A stretch of DNA of 14,569 nucleotides from the NCBI GenBank assembly GCA_902803585.1, contig CADCQO010000133.1, positions 1 through 14,569 of the forward strand, in the 5' to 3' direction. Numbering within the stretch: the stretch's first letter is position 1; each line of letters begins with the position of its first letter. Shown piece by piece: positions 6,986 to 14,098 of this stretch. A model generated the notes under the pieces. It was given only the letters and a program-made list of their open reading frames with translations. It made no database searches and was not told the DNA's origin. This DNA is from an uncultured Ruminococcus sp. (GTDB lineage Bacteria > Bacillota > Clostridia > Oscillospirales > Acutalibacteraceae). The translations under genes and the position numbers were made by a program.

Positions 6986-8932
6986 TTATTTTGCTTTTGA
7001 CGCGATTTCTTTGAGAGCAAGCGTCAGGAAATCGTCAAGGGGCATTGCACCCATGTCAGCCTGCTTGCGGGAACGGACGGAAACAGTGCCGTTTTCTGCT
7101 TCTTTCTGTCCGATGACAAGCATATACGGCACTTTCTCAAGCTGTGCCTCGCGAATCTTGTAACCGATTTTTTCGCTTCTGAGATCAACCGTTGTGCGGA
7201 TACCTGCCGCCGTGAGCTGTGCCTCGACTTCCTTCGCCTTGTCTGCGAGGTTTTCGCTGATGGGCAGGATACGAACCTGTTCAGGGCTTAACCACAGGGG
7301 CAGAGCGCCTGCAAAATGCTCCAGCATATACGCCAGTGTACGCTCGAAACAGCCCAGTGATGTGCGGTGGATAATGTACGGGAGTTTCTTCTGTCCGTCA
7401 GAGTCGATGTAGTACATACCGAACTTTTCCGCAAGAAGCATATCTATCTGAATCGTGACGATGGTGTCCTCCTTGCCGAAAACATTCTTGTACTGAATGT
7501 CGAGTTTCGGGCCGTAGAAAGCGGCTTCGTCAATGCCGACCTCGTATTTCAGACCGATATTGTCGAGAATCTTCTTCATGACGGACTGTGCCTCTTCCCA
7601 CTGTTCGGCGGTGCCTTCATACTTGTTGTCGGGGTTTTTGGGGTCCCACTGTGAGAAACGGAAAGAACAGTCCTCCAGCAGACCTACCGTATCAAGAAAA
7701 TACTTTGCCAATTCCAGACAGCCTCTGAATTCCTGCTCTAACTGGTCGGGGCGCAGAATATAGTGACCCTCTGAGATGGTGAACTGTCTGACACGAATCA
7801 GACCGTGCATTTCGCCGGACGCTTCATTTCTGAAAAGCGTGGAAGTTTCCGTCAGACGCATCGGCAGGTCACGGTAGGAACGCTGTTTATTCAGATAAAC
7901 CTGATACTGGAACGGGCAGGTCATCGGACGCAGGGCAAAACACTCTTTTGTTTCATCGTGGGGGTCGCCCATGACAAACATACCGTCCAGATAATGATCC
8001 CAGTGACCGGAAATTTTATACAGCTCCCGTTTTGCAAAAAGCGGTGTTTTGGTAAGCTGACAGCCCTTTGCCTGTTCAACGTCCTCTACCCATCTCTGGA
8101 GCAGCTGTACGACTCTTGCGCCCTTCGGCAGAAGTACCGGCAGACCCTGTCCGACATAATCTACCGTTGTGAAGTATTCCAGCTCTCTGCCGATTTTGTT
8201 GTGGTCACGCAGTTTTGCTTCTTCCAGCATTTTCAGATGTTCCTCCAGCATAGACGCTTTCGGGAACGATACGCCATACACACGGCAGAGCTGTCTGTTC
8301 TTCGCATCGCCGCGCCAGTAGGCTCCCGTACAGGCGGTGAGCTTGATGGCTTTGATACCGCTGACGCTCATCAGATGAGGGCCTGCACACAAATCCGTGA
8401 ATTCTCCCTGCTGATAGAAGCTGATCGGCTCGCCCTTGCCGGTATGCTCCTTGCAAAGCTCCACCTTGTACGGCTCGTCCATGTCCTCCAACAGTTTAAC
8501 AGCTTCATCGGGCGGCAGAAGGAAACGCTTGACTTCAAAGCCCTCTTTGACGATTTTCTTCATCTCGGCGGTGATTTTCTCCAGATCTTCGGGCGAGAAA
8601 GATTTCTCGACATCAAAATCATAATAGAAACCGCTGTCGATGGCGGGGCCTATTGCGAATTTCGCATTCGGGAACAATCTTTTGACAGCCTGTGCCAGTA
8701 CATGAGAAGTTGTATGCCAGAAAGCCTTTTTGCCGTCTGTTTCGTCAAAAGTCAGGATTTCGACCTGACAATCCTTTTCGAGGGGAGTGCGGAGATCGCA
8801 TACTGCACCGTCCACCTTTGCCGCACAAGCCGCCTTGTACAGTCCAGCGCCCAGACTTTTTGCGAGGTCTGCAACGCTTGTACCGGCTTCCACCTGTTTT
8901 ACAACGCCGTCCTTCAATGTGATATTGACCAT
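6986..8932 (-). CDS. thrS: Threonyl-tRNA synthetase
   Basis: A 648-residue class II synthetase that charges tRNA-Thr in the cytosol, close to the usual full length. An N-terminal TGS domain (about 1-62) is followed by the editing domain with its metal-type motifs H73-x3-H77 (HTTSHVLA) and C182-x3-H186 (DLCAGPHL). The catalytic core carries the zinc ligands C339 (RPMTCPFQ), H390 (TISEGH) and H522 (YIIHRTSLG). Motif 2 is around R368 (FRNEASGEMHG) and motif 3 is the HRTSLGCFER region. An anticodon-binding domain spans about 550-645 (VRILPISE, VDLRSEKIGYKIREAQ). These ligands correspond to C334, H385 and H511 of the E. coli enzyme. The start has AGGAGG 8 nt upstream. A T-box leader precedes it, so expression should rise when tRNA-Thr is uncharged. 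No key residue is missing, so editing and charging should both work. Confidence 0.98.
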   Translation of the reverse strand: MVNITLKDGVVKQVEAGTSVADLAKSLGAGLYKAACAAKVDGAVCDLRTPLEKDCQVEILTFDETDGKKAFWHTTSHVLAQAVKRLFPNAKFAIGPAIDSGFYYDFDVEKSFSPEDLEKITAEMKKIVKEGFEVKRFLLPPDEAVKLLEDMDEPYKVELCKEHTGKGEPISFYQQGEFTDLCAGPHLMSVSGIKAIKLTACTGAYWRGDAKNRQLCRVYGVSFPKASMLEEHLKMLEEAKLRDHNKIGRELEYFTTVDYVGQGLPVLLPKGARVVQLLQRWVEDVEQAKGCQLTKTPLFAKRELYKISGHWDHYLDGMFVMGDPHDETKECFALRPMTCPFQYQVYLNKQRSYRDLPMRLTETSTLFRNEASGEMHGLIRVRQFTISEGHYILRPDQLEQEFRGCLELAKYFLDTVGLLEDCSFRFSQWDPKNPDNKYEGTAEQWEEAQSVMKKILDNIGLKYEVGIDEAAFYGPKLDIQYKNVFGKEDTIVTIQIDMLLAEKFGMYYIDSDGQKKLPYIIHRTSLGCFERTLAYMLEHFAGALPLWLSPEQVRILPISENLADKAKEVEAQLTAAGIRTTVDLRSEKIGYKIREAQLEKVPYMLVIGQKEAENGTVSVRSRKQADMGAMPLDDFLTLALKEIASKAK

Positions 8933-8968
8933 GATTTTTTCCTCCTGTTCATGTTTTTGCTTTGGCTG

Positions 8969-9024
8969 AAAAAATAACTGCCCCGTCCCAAAGCTGCAAG
9001 CGGGTACAGCTCAGGGGCGGGGCA
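8969..9024 (-). terminator. Regulated terminator of the thrS T-box
   Basis: On the minus strand, TGCCCCG (9024-9018) pairs with CGGGGCA (8985-8979), with an inner CCC..AGCTG / CAGCT..GGG extension. It is followed by the U-tract TTATTTTTT at 8977-8969. It lies between the T-box sequence and the thrS ribosome site, as expected for transcription attenuation. Confidence 0.9.
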
Positions 9025-9249
9025 GGAATGCTCCACGGTTCCACCCTGTTTCAACGGCACAAAGACCGTCACTCATTACGTCCTTAACGCAGATCTACGT
9101 TACAGCTTTGGGAAAGCATTCCGTTCGCTGTACTGCTCCAAGGCGGTACAGAACCATCGCATACACAGGCGGTTCACAGCCGGCGGCCGCCATTCTCTGA
9201 CTGTATTTTTCCGACAGTCTGTTCCTTTTCAACGCAGTTGTCTTATGAC
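8969..9249 (-). promoter_or_regulatory. T-box riboswitch leader of thrS
   Basis: On the minus strand the leader contains the conserved T-box sequence AGGGTGGAACCGTGG (9047-9033), which forms the antiterminator bulge that pairs with the tRNA acceptor end. Upstream lies a long Stem I region with an AGAGA element and a GGCTGTGAACC apical segment. A candidate specifier triplet ACC (Thr) sits in TGTACCGCC at 9147-9145; it is bracketed by GAAC/GTTC above and CTGC/GCAG below. A second ACC at 9173-9171 is less well placed. A terminator hairpin and U-tract follow. The T-box class is clear; the exact specifier was assigned by eye. Confidence 0.92.
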
Positions 9250-9255
9250 ACTTTC

Positions 9256-9284
9256 ATCATATCACGTCTGTTTTACTTTGTCAA
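9256..9284 (-). promoter_or_regulatory. Strong sigma-A promoter of thrS
   Basis: The minus strand has perfect TTGACA (9284-9279) and TATGAT (9261-9256) with a 17-bp spacer. The start point should be near 9249, so the untranslated leader is about 315 nt and contains the whole T-box. Confidence 0.9.
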
Positions 9285-9318
9285 ACATTTTTTTCCGCCA
9301 AAATCCCACCCTGCCGGC

Positions 9319-9327
9319 TGATATAAT
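9319..9327 (+). promoter_or_regulatory. Extended -10 promoter of the SEDS gene
   Basis: TGATATAAT at 9319-9327 is a perfect extended -10 (TGn-TATAAT) with no good -35 at the right distance. It lies 35 bp from the -35 of the divergent thrS promoter. The leader holds a small GGCGG/CCGCC hairpin at 9337-9359. Confidence 0.6.
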
Positions 9328-9402
9328 CAGATAGAAGGCGGAAACCGGAAAATCCCGCCCCATATCCGGACGGAACGATGAATGAATACGAGGGAATGAC
9401 CG

Positions 9403-10593
9403 ATGATAAAGACACTATGGAACTCGACAGCAGACTATTTCAGGAAAACCGACAAATGGCTGTGGATACTGACGCTTGCCGCATCTGTCAGCGGATTTAT
9501 CCTGATTGCAAGCCAACAGCGCAACGGCGGTACAAACTTCCTCCAGACACAGATGATCGCCGCTGTACTGGGCTATACGGCGGCTGTCCTGCTCTCGCTG
9601 ACAGACTATCATTTTCTGGCGGACCACTGGAAGGAAACCGGCGGTTTTGCCCTTCTGCTGACGGCGGCGGTGTTTTTTATCGGTATCCGCATCACGGGAA
9701 CAGACGATGTCGGCTGGATACGCCTTCCCTTCGGAGTGACCTTTCAGCCCTCTGAACTGACAAAAATCTGTTTTATCCTCACCTTCTCCCGACATATCGC
9801 CTATCTGGACGAGGAAGAACGCCTCCACACGTTTCTGGGTGTCGTGACACTGACTCTTCATGCCGCCGTACCAGTCGGTCTGATACATTTACAAGGCGAT
9901 GACGGCGCGGCGCTGGTGTTTGCGCTGATGTTCCTCATCATGTCCTTTGCGGCGGGCGTACAGCTCCGTTACTTCATCATACTTCTGGTCACCGCACTTG
10001 CCGCTGTTCCCCTGCTATGGTTCAGCGTCCTCAATCACGACCAGAAAAACCGCCTGCTCGTCCTGTTCAGTGCTGACGACAGCGCACTCAAAACCTTCGG
10101 CTGGCAGCAGTATCAGGGAAAAATCTCCATCGCATCGGGCGGTATCTGGGGAAAGGGTCTGTTCAGCGGTACGAGAACCGGTGAGGGCATTGTCCCCTAT
10201 CAGGAGAACGATTTCATTTTCACGACGGCGGGTGAAGAAACGGGCTTTGTGGGCTGTACAGCCATTCTCCTGCTGTTTCTGCTGTTGCTGTACAGGGTAC
10301 TGCACATTGCCGTCCGTGCCGACAACCCGCTCGGAAAAAGCATCTGCATCGGTTTTTTTGCGCTGGCAGGCAGTCAGGCTTTCATCAACTTGGGCATGGT
10401 GCTGGGACTTCTGCCGGTTATCGGCGTGACACTGCCCTTTTTCAGTGCAGGGGGAACGTCCGCCGCCTGTCTGTATCTCGGTATCGGATTAGTGCAGAGT
10501 GTCCGTATGCACCCTTCCGAACCGAAAATTCACCTTCCTCCCGTCAAAAAACAGGCTGTTCGTCGCCCCATATGCCGTCCTCGTAGTCGATGA
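9403..10593 (+). CDS. SEDS-family peptidoglycan glycosyltransferase (RodA/FtsW/SpoVE type)
   Basis: A 396-residue polytopic membrane protein with about ten hydrophobic segments. SEDS proteins polymerise lipid II into glycan strands with a partner class B penicillin-binding protein. Family marks in order are: GWIRLPFGVTFQPSELTKI (104-122); DDGAALVFALMF (166-177, matching the usual PDLGTA region); ENDFIFTTAGEETGF (268-282), in which D270 corresponds to the essential acidic residue of RodA; and LPVIGVTLPFFSAGGTS (337-353). Length and the short soluble tail favour RodA over FtsW, but the paralogue cannot be settled without a tree. AGGG lies 8 nt before the ATG. The last 50 bp, encoding the basic tail AVRRPICRPRSR, overlap the end of the convergent gene. 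No penicillin-binding protein gene lies beside it. Its promoter diverges from that of thrS. Confidence 0.92.
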   Translation: MIKTLWNSTADYFRKTDKWLWILTLAASVSGFILIASQQRNGGTNFLQTQMIAAVLGYTAAVLLSLTDYHFLADHWKETGGFALLLTAAVFFIGIRITGTDDVGWIRLPFGVTFQPSELTKICFILTFSRHIAYLDEEERLHTFLGVVTLTLHAAVPVGLIHLQGDDGAALVFALMFLIMSFAAGVQLRYFIILLVTALAAVPLLWFSVLNHDQKNRLLVLFSADDSALKTFGWQQYQGKISIASGGIWGKGLFSGTRTGEGIVPYQENDFIFTTAGEETGFVGCTAILLLFLLLLYRVLHIAVRADNPLGKSICIGFFALAGSQAFINLGMVLGLLPVIGVTLPFFSAGGTSAACLYLGIGLVQSVRMHPSEPKIHLPPVKKQAVRRPICRPRSR

Positions 10594-11506
10594 CGCTCTC
10601 CGATTCATACTCCTCGATGTTGTAAGTGCCTGCATAGCCATCGTCTTTCGGTCTGGAAAGCGCTCTCCTTTCGTCGTCATCAGACAGCCACATACGCAGA
10701 TATGCCTCTGTCGCTTCCCTGCACCGCTGTTTTTCAGGGTGTGACAGAAGATAGTACCCCAGCTTTTCGATAGATTTCATCACATTCAGTGATGAGTACG
10801 TGTGTGTAAGGTCGTCATACAGTTCCTGCGTCACCCAGAATTCCCCTGTTTTTGTTGGCAGACAGTACACACCTACTTTACTTTCCTTTTGTTTCTTTTT
10901 CTTTTCTTTACTTTTCTTTTGTGGGATTTTTGTAACAGAAACGGGCTTTTCTGCAACAGAAACGTGCTTTTCGGCAACAGAAACGGGCTTTTCTTCTGCG
11001 GGAATGTCATTGTCCGGCACTTCTTCTGTTTCCTGTAAAGGCTCGTCGGGTTCAGCTTCTTCCTTTAAAAGCCAATAATTTTCACGGTTTGTTTTCCGTC
11101 TGGCGGCAACTTCGGCGTAACGGCGCTGAATGCCCACAGACGTGAACACCGACTGTTCCATCAGGTCTTTGTCCAGCAGTTCAGCCGTTCCGCAGAATCT
11201 GATAATTTCAATGACACGCTCCCTGTTGGCAATCCAGCGGGTGCCGAGAATACGCATAATGCTGACTGCCAGTTTCTCTATCGGGATTTCCAGATAGTAG
11301 CCGTTCCTGTATACCTGTGACACAATCACCTGATAGACAGATACTCCTATAGGGCCGTACTCGTTCAGAAGATCCATAATTTTATAGTCGTCCCAGAAAG
11401 AAACGTCCATCGGGTAATAGTCCAGTCCTGTTTTTCTCATTCGTGCCATAATGACAGCCGTTACCGAAAACTGATAAAAGGTCATCGAACAACTTTGATG
11501 CTTCAT
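10544..11506 (-). CDS. DUF4373 (Lin1244/Lin1753-like) phage-type replication protein
   Basis: A 320-residue cytosolic protein. Residues about 20-115 match the DUF4373/Lin1244-Lin1753 N-terminal winged-helix-like domain (RKTGLDYYPMDVSFWDDYKI, LLNEYGPIGVSVYQVIVSQV, YRNGYYLEI). A linker follows with three heptads of the EKPVSVA type and a lysine-rich stretch. The C-terminal part (about 230-290) resembles the tail of phage replication proteins (MKSIEKLGYYLLSHPEKQR, AYLRMWLSDD). Such proteins in phages and integrated elements are thought to act in replication initiation or helicase loading. The first ATG has AGGA 7 nt upstream. M20 (MARMRKTG) matches the usual family start better but has no ribosome site. 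Its 3' end overlaps the SEDS gene by 50 bp. No other phage gene is near, so it may be a domesticated remnant. Confidence 0.75.
   Translation of the reverse strand: MKHQSCSMTFYQFSVTAVIMARMRKTGLDYYPMDVSFWDDYKIMDLLNEYGPIGVSVYQVIVSQVYRNGYYLEIPIEKLAVSIMRILGTRWIANRERVIEIIRFCGTAELLDKDLMEQSVFTSVGIQRRYAEVAARRKTNRENYWLLKEEAEPDEPLQETEEVPDNDIPAEEKPVSVAEKHVSVAEKPVSVTKIPQKKSKEKKKKQKESKVGVYCLPTKTGEFWVTQELYDDLTHTYSSLNVMKSIEKLGYYLLSHPEKQRCREATEAYLRMWLSDDDERRALSRPKDDGYAGTYNIEEYESESVIDYEDGIWGDEQPVF
10935..10997 (-). repeat. Three tandem 21-bp repeats in the DUF4373 gene
   Basis: Three head-to-tail units at 10935-10955, 10956-10976 and 10977-10997 each begin ACAGAAACG(G/T)GCTTTTC on the plus strand and differ at a few bases. 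They keep frame and encode EKPVSVA, EKHVSVA and EKPVSVT in the linker. The near identity suggests slippage or recent expansion. Confidence 0.9.
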
Positions 11507-11767
11507 TCCCTGTTCCTGCTGAGGGTTGCTTTCAGAAGCTGTTTTTCAGTCTTTATCATATTGCGTGTTTTCCGGCAACATACTCCTTCCTTATTTTTAT
11601 TTTCTGGTGATTCTGCGCTGCAATCTGCGCTGTTTCTTTTTTTATTCTGACTTTTGCCGTTTGACAGTTCATCGACTGCTCCTGCACACAGCTGACAAAG
11701 CCCGTGTGCCTCTCATCTTTCCGTGACGCTGAAACAGTCCTTTCACTTATCCCTCCGAAAACAACAA

Positions 11768-11791
11768 AATTCGACTCCTAAAGGTCGAATT
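11768..11791 (-). other. Inverted repeat, possible second terminator or operator
   Basis: AATTCGAC (11768-11775) and GTCGAATT (11784-11791) are perfect inverted 8-mers around an 8-base loop. On the minus strand the second arm runs into TTGTTGTTTTC, so it could act as a weak backup terminator behind the one at 11863-11891. A GATAAT box overlaps its upstream side on the minus strand, which would also suit a protein-binding site. Confidence 0.4.
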
Positions 11792-11862
11792 ATCACAAAG
11801 TTAAGGGAATTTTTTTCGTTCTCATTTCTGTCATGCATTTCCGGACGGGAACAGGGCAGAAA

Positions 11863-11891
11863 AAAGCACACCGGAAAACCCGATGTGCTTT
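11863..11891 (-). terminator. Terminator of the NlpC/P60 gene
   Basis: On the minus strand, AAAGCACATCGG pairs with CCGGTGTGCTTT (12 bp with one T-G pair) around a GTTTT loop, and is followed by TTTCTG. It begins 12 bp beyond the stop codon of the minus-strand gene. Confidence 0.9.
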
Positions 11892-11903
11892 GAGGGGAAC
11901 GGA

Positions 11904-14072
11904 TTATTTAGCGGACTTCTTGGAAGTCTTTTTCTTGCTCTTGAGAATCACAACAAATACACCTGCAAACAGGAGGGATACAGCCGCAACCACTGCAAGA
12001 ATCATCAGTGCTCTGGTGAATTCGCCCTGCTCGCTGTCAGTAATCACAACTTCAGGCGTCTTGACATCTGCCACGCCTGCGAGTGCATTATCGCCGACAG
12101 TGGTTGTCTTGAGAATGAGCTGTTCACCTGCGTGAGTGCTTTCTCTCTGTGCTTCCTTCTGGATAGCGTCCTGTGTAGCCTTGTCAGCGACACCTGTTAC
12201 TTCCAGTTTGAAGTCCTTCTGGAAGCTTTCGACAGCGGAAACAACCGCCTTGCTGTAAGTACCGGAAGTCTTGCCGTCGTAGTATTTCAGGGCTGCCAGT
12301 CTGGACTGGAGCTGTGCCACGTCACTGCCGGAGAAGCCATAGCGGAGAGTATCAAAATCAGGGGACTTGACAGCCTGCTCAGAGTGGAGAACTTCGAGCT
12401 GTTTTGCGGTCAGGCGGTCGGTTTCTTTCAGACCGGCAGACTTCTGGTAAGCGTGAACAGCCTCAAGGACTGCATCATCAAACTTGTCATCTGCCACGCC
12501 GGAAAAATATCTGAGTTCGATCAGGCGCTTCTGCATATTCAGCACCAGAGAATTCATATCGCCGTAAGTAACGCCGTCAGCGTTGGGGTTCGCCTTTGCC
12601 TTGCTGCTGAAAATATGTAACTGTGTATCAGCATCAGCAGTACCGGTTGCCTCGATCTTGTTGTTCTTCTGGAACTGTCTGACAGCGGCGGCAGTCAGAT
12701 CACCGTAGTAGCCTGTTACATCGTCATAGTAATATTTCAGGTCAGTCAGTCTTTCCTGCAGGGCTGTTACCGGCATAGAAGCACCGTCATCAACGGAGCC
12801 CATGTTCAGCAGGCTGAAATCCGGCACAGCGTTATCGGCCTTCAGTGTTCTATAAGTCAGGGCGGTAACAATACCCGTTACATCGAGCTGGTTTTTGCTC
12901 TGGAAAGCCATCACGGCGTTAACGGTTTCTTCACCGTAATAGCCTGTTGCCTTCTTGGGCAGGTAGCCCAGTTCATACAGTCTTGTCTGGACAGCGGTAA
13001 CGGTCTTGCTCTCGTCATTATCTTCGTAGTCATACTGTGCGATCACGAGGTTATCCTGACGCTTCTTTTCTTCTTCCTGACGTTTCTTTTCTTCTGCAGC
13101 TTTTCTCTTGGCTTCTTCTTCAGCCTTCTTCTTCTTTTCTTCCTCTGCCTTCTTTCTGGCTTCCTCTTCTGCCTTCTTCTTAGCTTCTTCCTCAGCCTTC
13201 TTCTTAGCTTCTTCCTCTGCCTTCTTTCTGGCTTCCTCTTCTGCCTTTCTCTTGGCTTCTTCCTCTGCCTTCTTTCTGGCCTCCTCCGCTAAACGTGCCT
13301 GTTCAGCCTCACGCTCAAGTCTTTCCTGCTCCAGACGTGACTGTTCTGCATAGTAGTCATCATCATCGTCGTCATCGTCATCATCATCGTCATCGTAGTA
13401 ATAGTTGTAGTTGTAGTTGTAGCCGCCGGAATATGCGGTAGAATAGTCTGTAGCGAGGTAAGCGCTGGAGGGAGGTGCGATATTGGAAGCGCCGCCTGCA
13501 TCGAAGGTATAAGTTACGCCGTCCAGTGTTCTGGAAGTGCTGACGAGGTATTCACCGTCCTCATAGTAGAAGGACTCACCGTCAAGAAGCACCCAGCCCT
13601 GATAGGGGTAAGAAACGCCGGAGATCATGAACCATTCCACCCAGGGTCTGGAGTAGACATTCTGGTAGCACATATCAATTCCTACATCTCTGGCATCAGC
13701 CGCCATACCGGAGCCGACATATACGCCGACATGACCGGGGGAGTGCAGACCCAGACCGTGAATATTCGGAACGCCGTTGCTGACGTAGCCCCATGAACGG
13801 CCCTCTGCCTGACAGGAGGAAAGCATATCAAAACGGTTGCCGCCGACACCATAGTAAGTAGCGATCAGACCGGAGCAGTCAACATATCCATAGGTAGTAC
13901 CGCCCCACACATAAATCCAGTTCTCACGGTAGGCTTTAAGGCAGTGAGCGGCAAGTCCGACATTCGTAGCGCTCTCTGCTTCTGCGACTGGTGCTCCGGT
14001 AATCATCATACATACAGCAATCATTGCCGTAAGCACCACAGCCAAAGATTTCTTCATCAGTCTTTTCGTCAT
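11904..14072 (-). CDS. Surface NlpC/P60 hydrolase with poly-Asp, charged helix, four peptidoglycan-binding modules and C-terminal anchor
   Basis: A 722-residue modular protein. Signal peptide at 1-32 (AVVLTAMIAVCMMITGAPVAEA). NlpC/P60 domain at about 36-160 with C66 in YVDCSGLIATYYG and H114 in SPGHVGVYVGSG; the third active-site position seems to be D126 (AADARD). A Tyr/Asn-rich stretch leads to 13 consecutive Asp (227-239). Residues 242-340 are an Ala/Glu/Lys/Arg helix built of AEEEAKKK-type octads. Four peptidoglycan-binding (PG_binding_1-like) modules follow at about 354-411, 432-487, 505-562 and 575-639, each with an LQxRLxxLxYY...GxY...A(V)xxFQ pattern. A membrane helix (about 686-710) and a Lys-rich tail end the protein. 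NlpC/P60 enzymes usually cut D-Glu-diamino-acid bonds in wall peptides. AAAGGAG lies 10 nt before the ATG. A structured leader precedes the gene. Confidence 0.92.
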   Translation of the reverse strand: MTKRLMKKSLAVVLTAMIAVCMMITGAPVAEAESATNVGLAAHCLKAYRENWIYVWGGTTYGYVDCSGLIATYYGVGGNRFDMLSSCQAEGRSWGYVSNGVPNIHGLGLHSPGHVGVYVGSGMAADARDVGIDMCYQNVYSRPWVEWFMISGVSYPYQGWVLLDGESFYYEDGEYLVSTSRTLDGVTYTFDAGGASNIAPPSSAYLATDYSTAYSGGYNYNYNYYYDDDDDDDDDDDDDYYAEQSRLEQERLEREAEQARLAEEARKKAEEEAKRKAEEEARKKAEEEAKKKAEEEAKKKAEEEARKKAEEEKKKKAEEEAKRKAAEEKKRQEEEKKRQDNLVIAQYDYEDNDESKTVTAVQTRLYELGYLPKKATGYYGEETVNAVMAFQSKNQLDVTGIVTALTYRTLKADNAVPDFSLLNMGSVDDGASMPVTALQERLTDLKYYYDDVTGYYGDLTAAAVRQFQKNNKIEATGTADADTQLHIFSSKAKANPNADGVTYGDMNSLVLNMQKRLIELRYFSGVADDKFDDAVLEAVHAYQKSAGLKETDRLTAKQLEVLHSEQAVKSPDFDTLRYGFSGSDVAQLQSRLAALKYYDGKTSGTYSKAVVSAVESFQKDFKLEVTGVADKATQDAIQKEAQRESTHAGEQLILKTTTVGDNALAGVADVKTPEVVITDSEQGEFTRALMILAVVAAVSLLFAGVFVVILKSKKKTSKKSAK
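13076..13289 (-). repeat. 24-bp repeats encoding a charged single alpha-helix
   Basis: About nine 24-bp units encode eight-residue blocks such as AEEEARKK, AEEEAKRK and AEEEAKKK, ending in more divergent AAEEKKRQ and EEEKKRQ. The mix of Glu and Lys/Arg at i to i+4 spacing and the lack of hydrophobic heptads suggest a stiff single alpha-helix rather than a classic coiled coil. On the plus strand the tract is strongly pyrimidine-rich. Copy number may vary between strains. Confidence 0.88.
13356..13394 (-). repeat. GAY triplet run encoding 13 aspartates
   Basis: Thirteen consecutive GAC/GAT codons encode D227-D239 of the NlpC/P60 protein, flanked by Tyr-rich sequence. GAT and GAC are mixed, so it is not a pure microsatellite. 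That hints at selection for the acidic run rather than recent slippage alone. Confidence 0.9.
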
Positions 14073-14098
14073 TCCTGAAAAACTCCTTTCAATTACTT

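Larger units (their letters stand above)
11507..11903. other. 397-bp intergenic region without a clear gene
   Basis: No convincing gene is seen. On the minus strand there are an 11-codon reading frame at 11581-11546 after AAGGAAGGAG, and a 25-codon GTG frame at 11746-11669 after GGAGGG; neither has other support. The region holds the direct repeat TCTGCGCTG at 11612 and 11624, an 8-bp inverted repeat at 11768-11791, and the terminator of the NlpC/P60 gene at 11863-11891. I found no consensus promoter for the DUF4373 gene. Confidence 0.6.

Noticed and set aside
7805..8977. 390-codon plus-strand frame opposite thrS
   Set aside because: It lies antisense to the highly conserved ThrRS core; its protein is Cys/Phe/His-rich without any motif, as expected of a shadow frame.
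11661..11666. TTGACA as a plus-strand -35 box
   Set aside because: No -10-like hexamer lies 16-18 bp downstream (GCACAC at that place) and no plus-strand gene follows.
11669..11746. 25-codon basic peptide starting with GTG after GGAGGG (minus strand)
   Set aside because: The ribosome-site spacing is short (4 nt), there is no consensus promoter, and I recognise no family. Noted only as a possible small frame.
13076..13289. Short regular repeats considered as a CRISPR array
   Set aside because: The 24-bp units are contiguous, have no unique spacers and keep the reading frame as AEEEAKKK-type octads, so they are protein-coding repeats.
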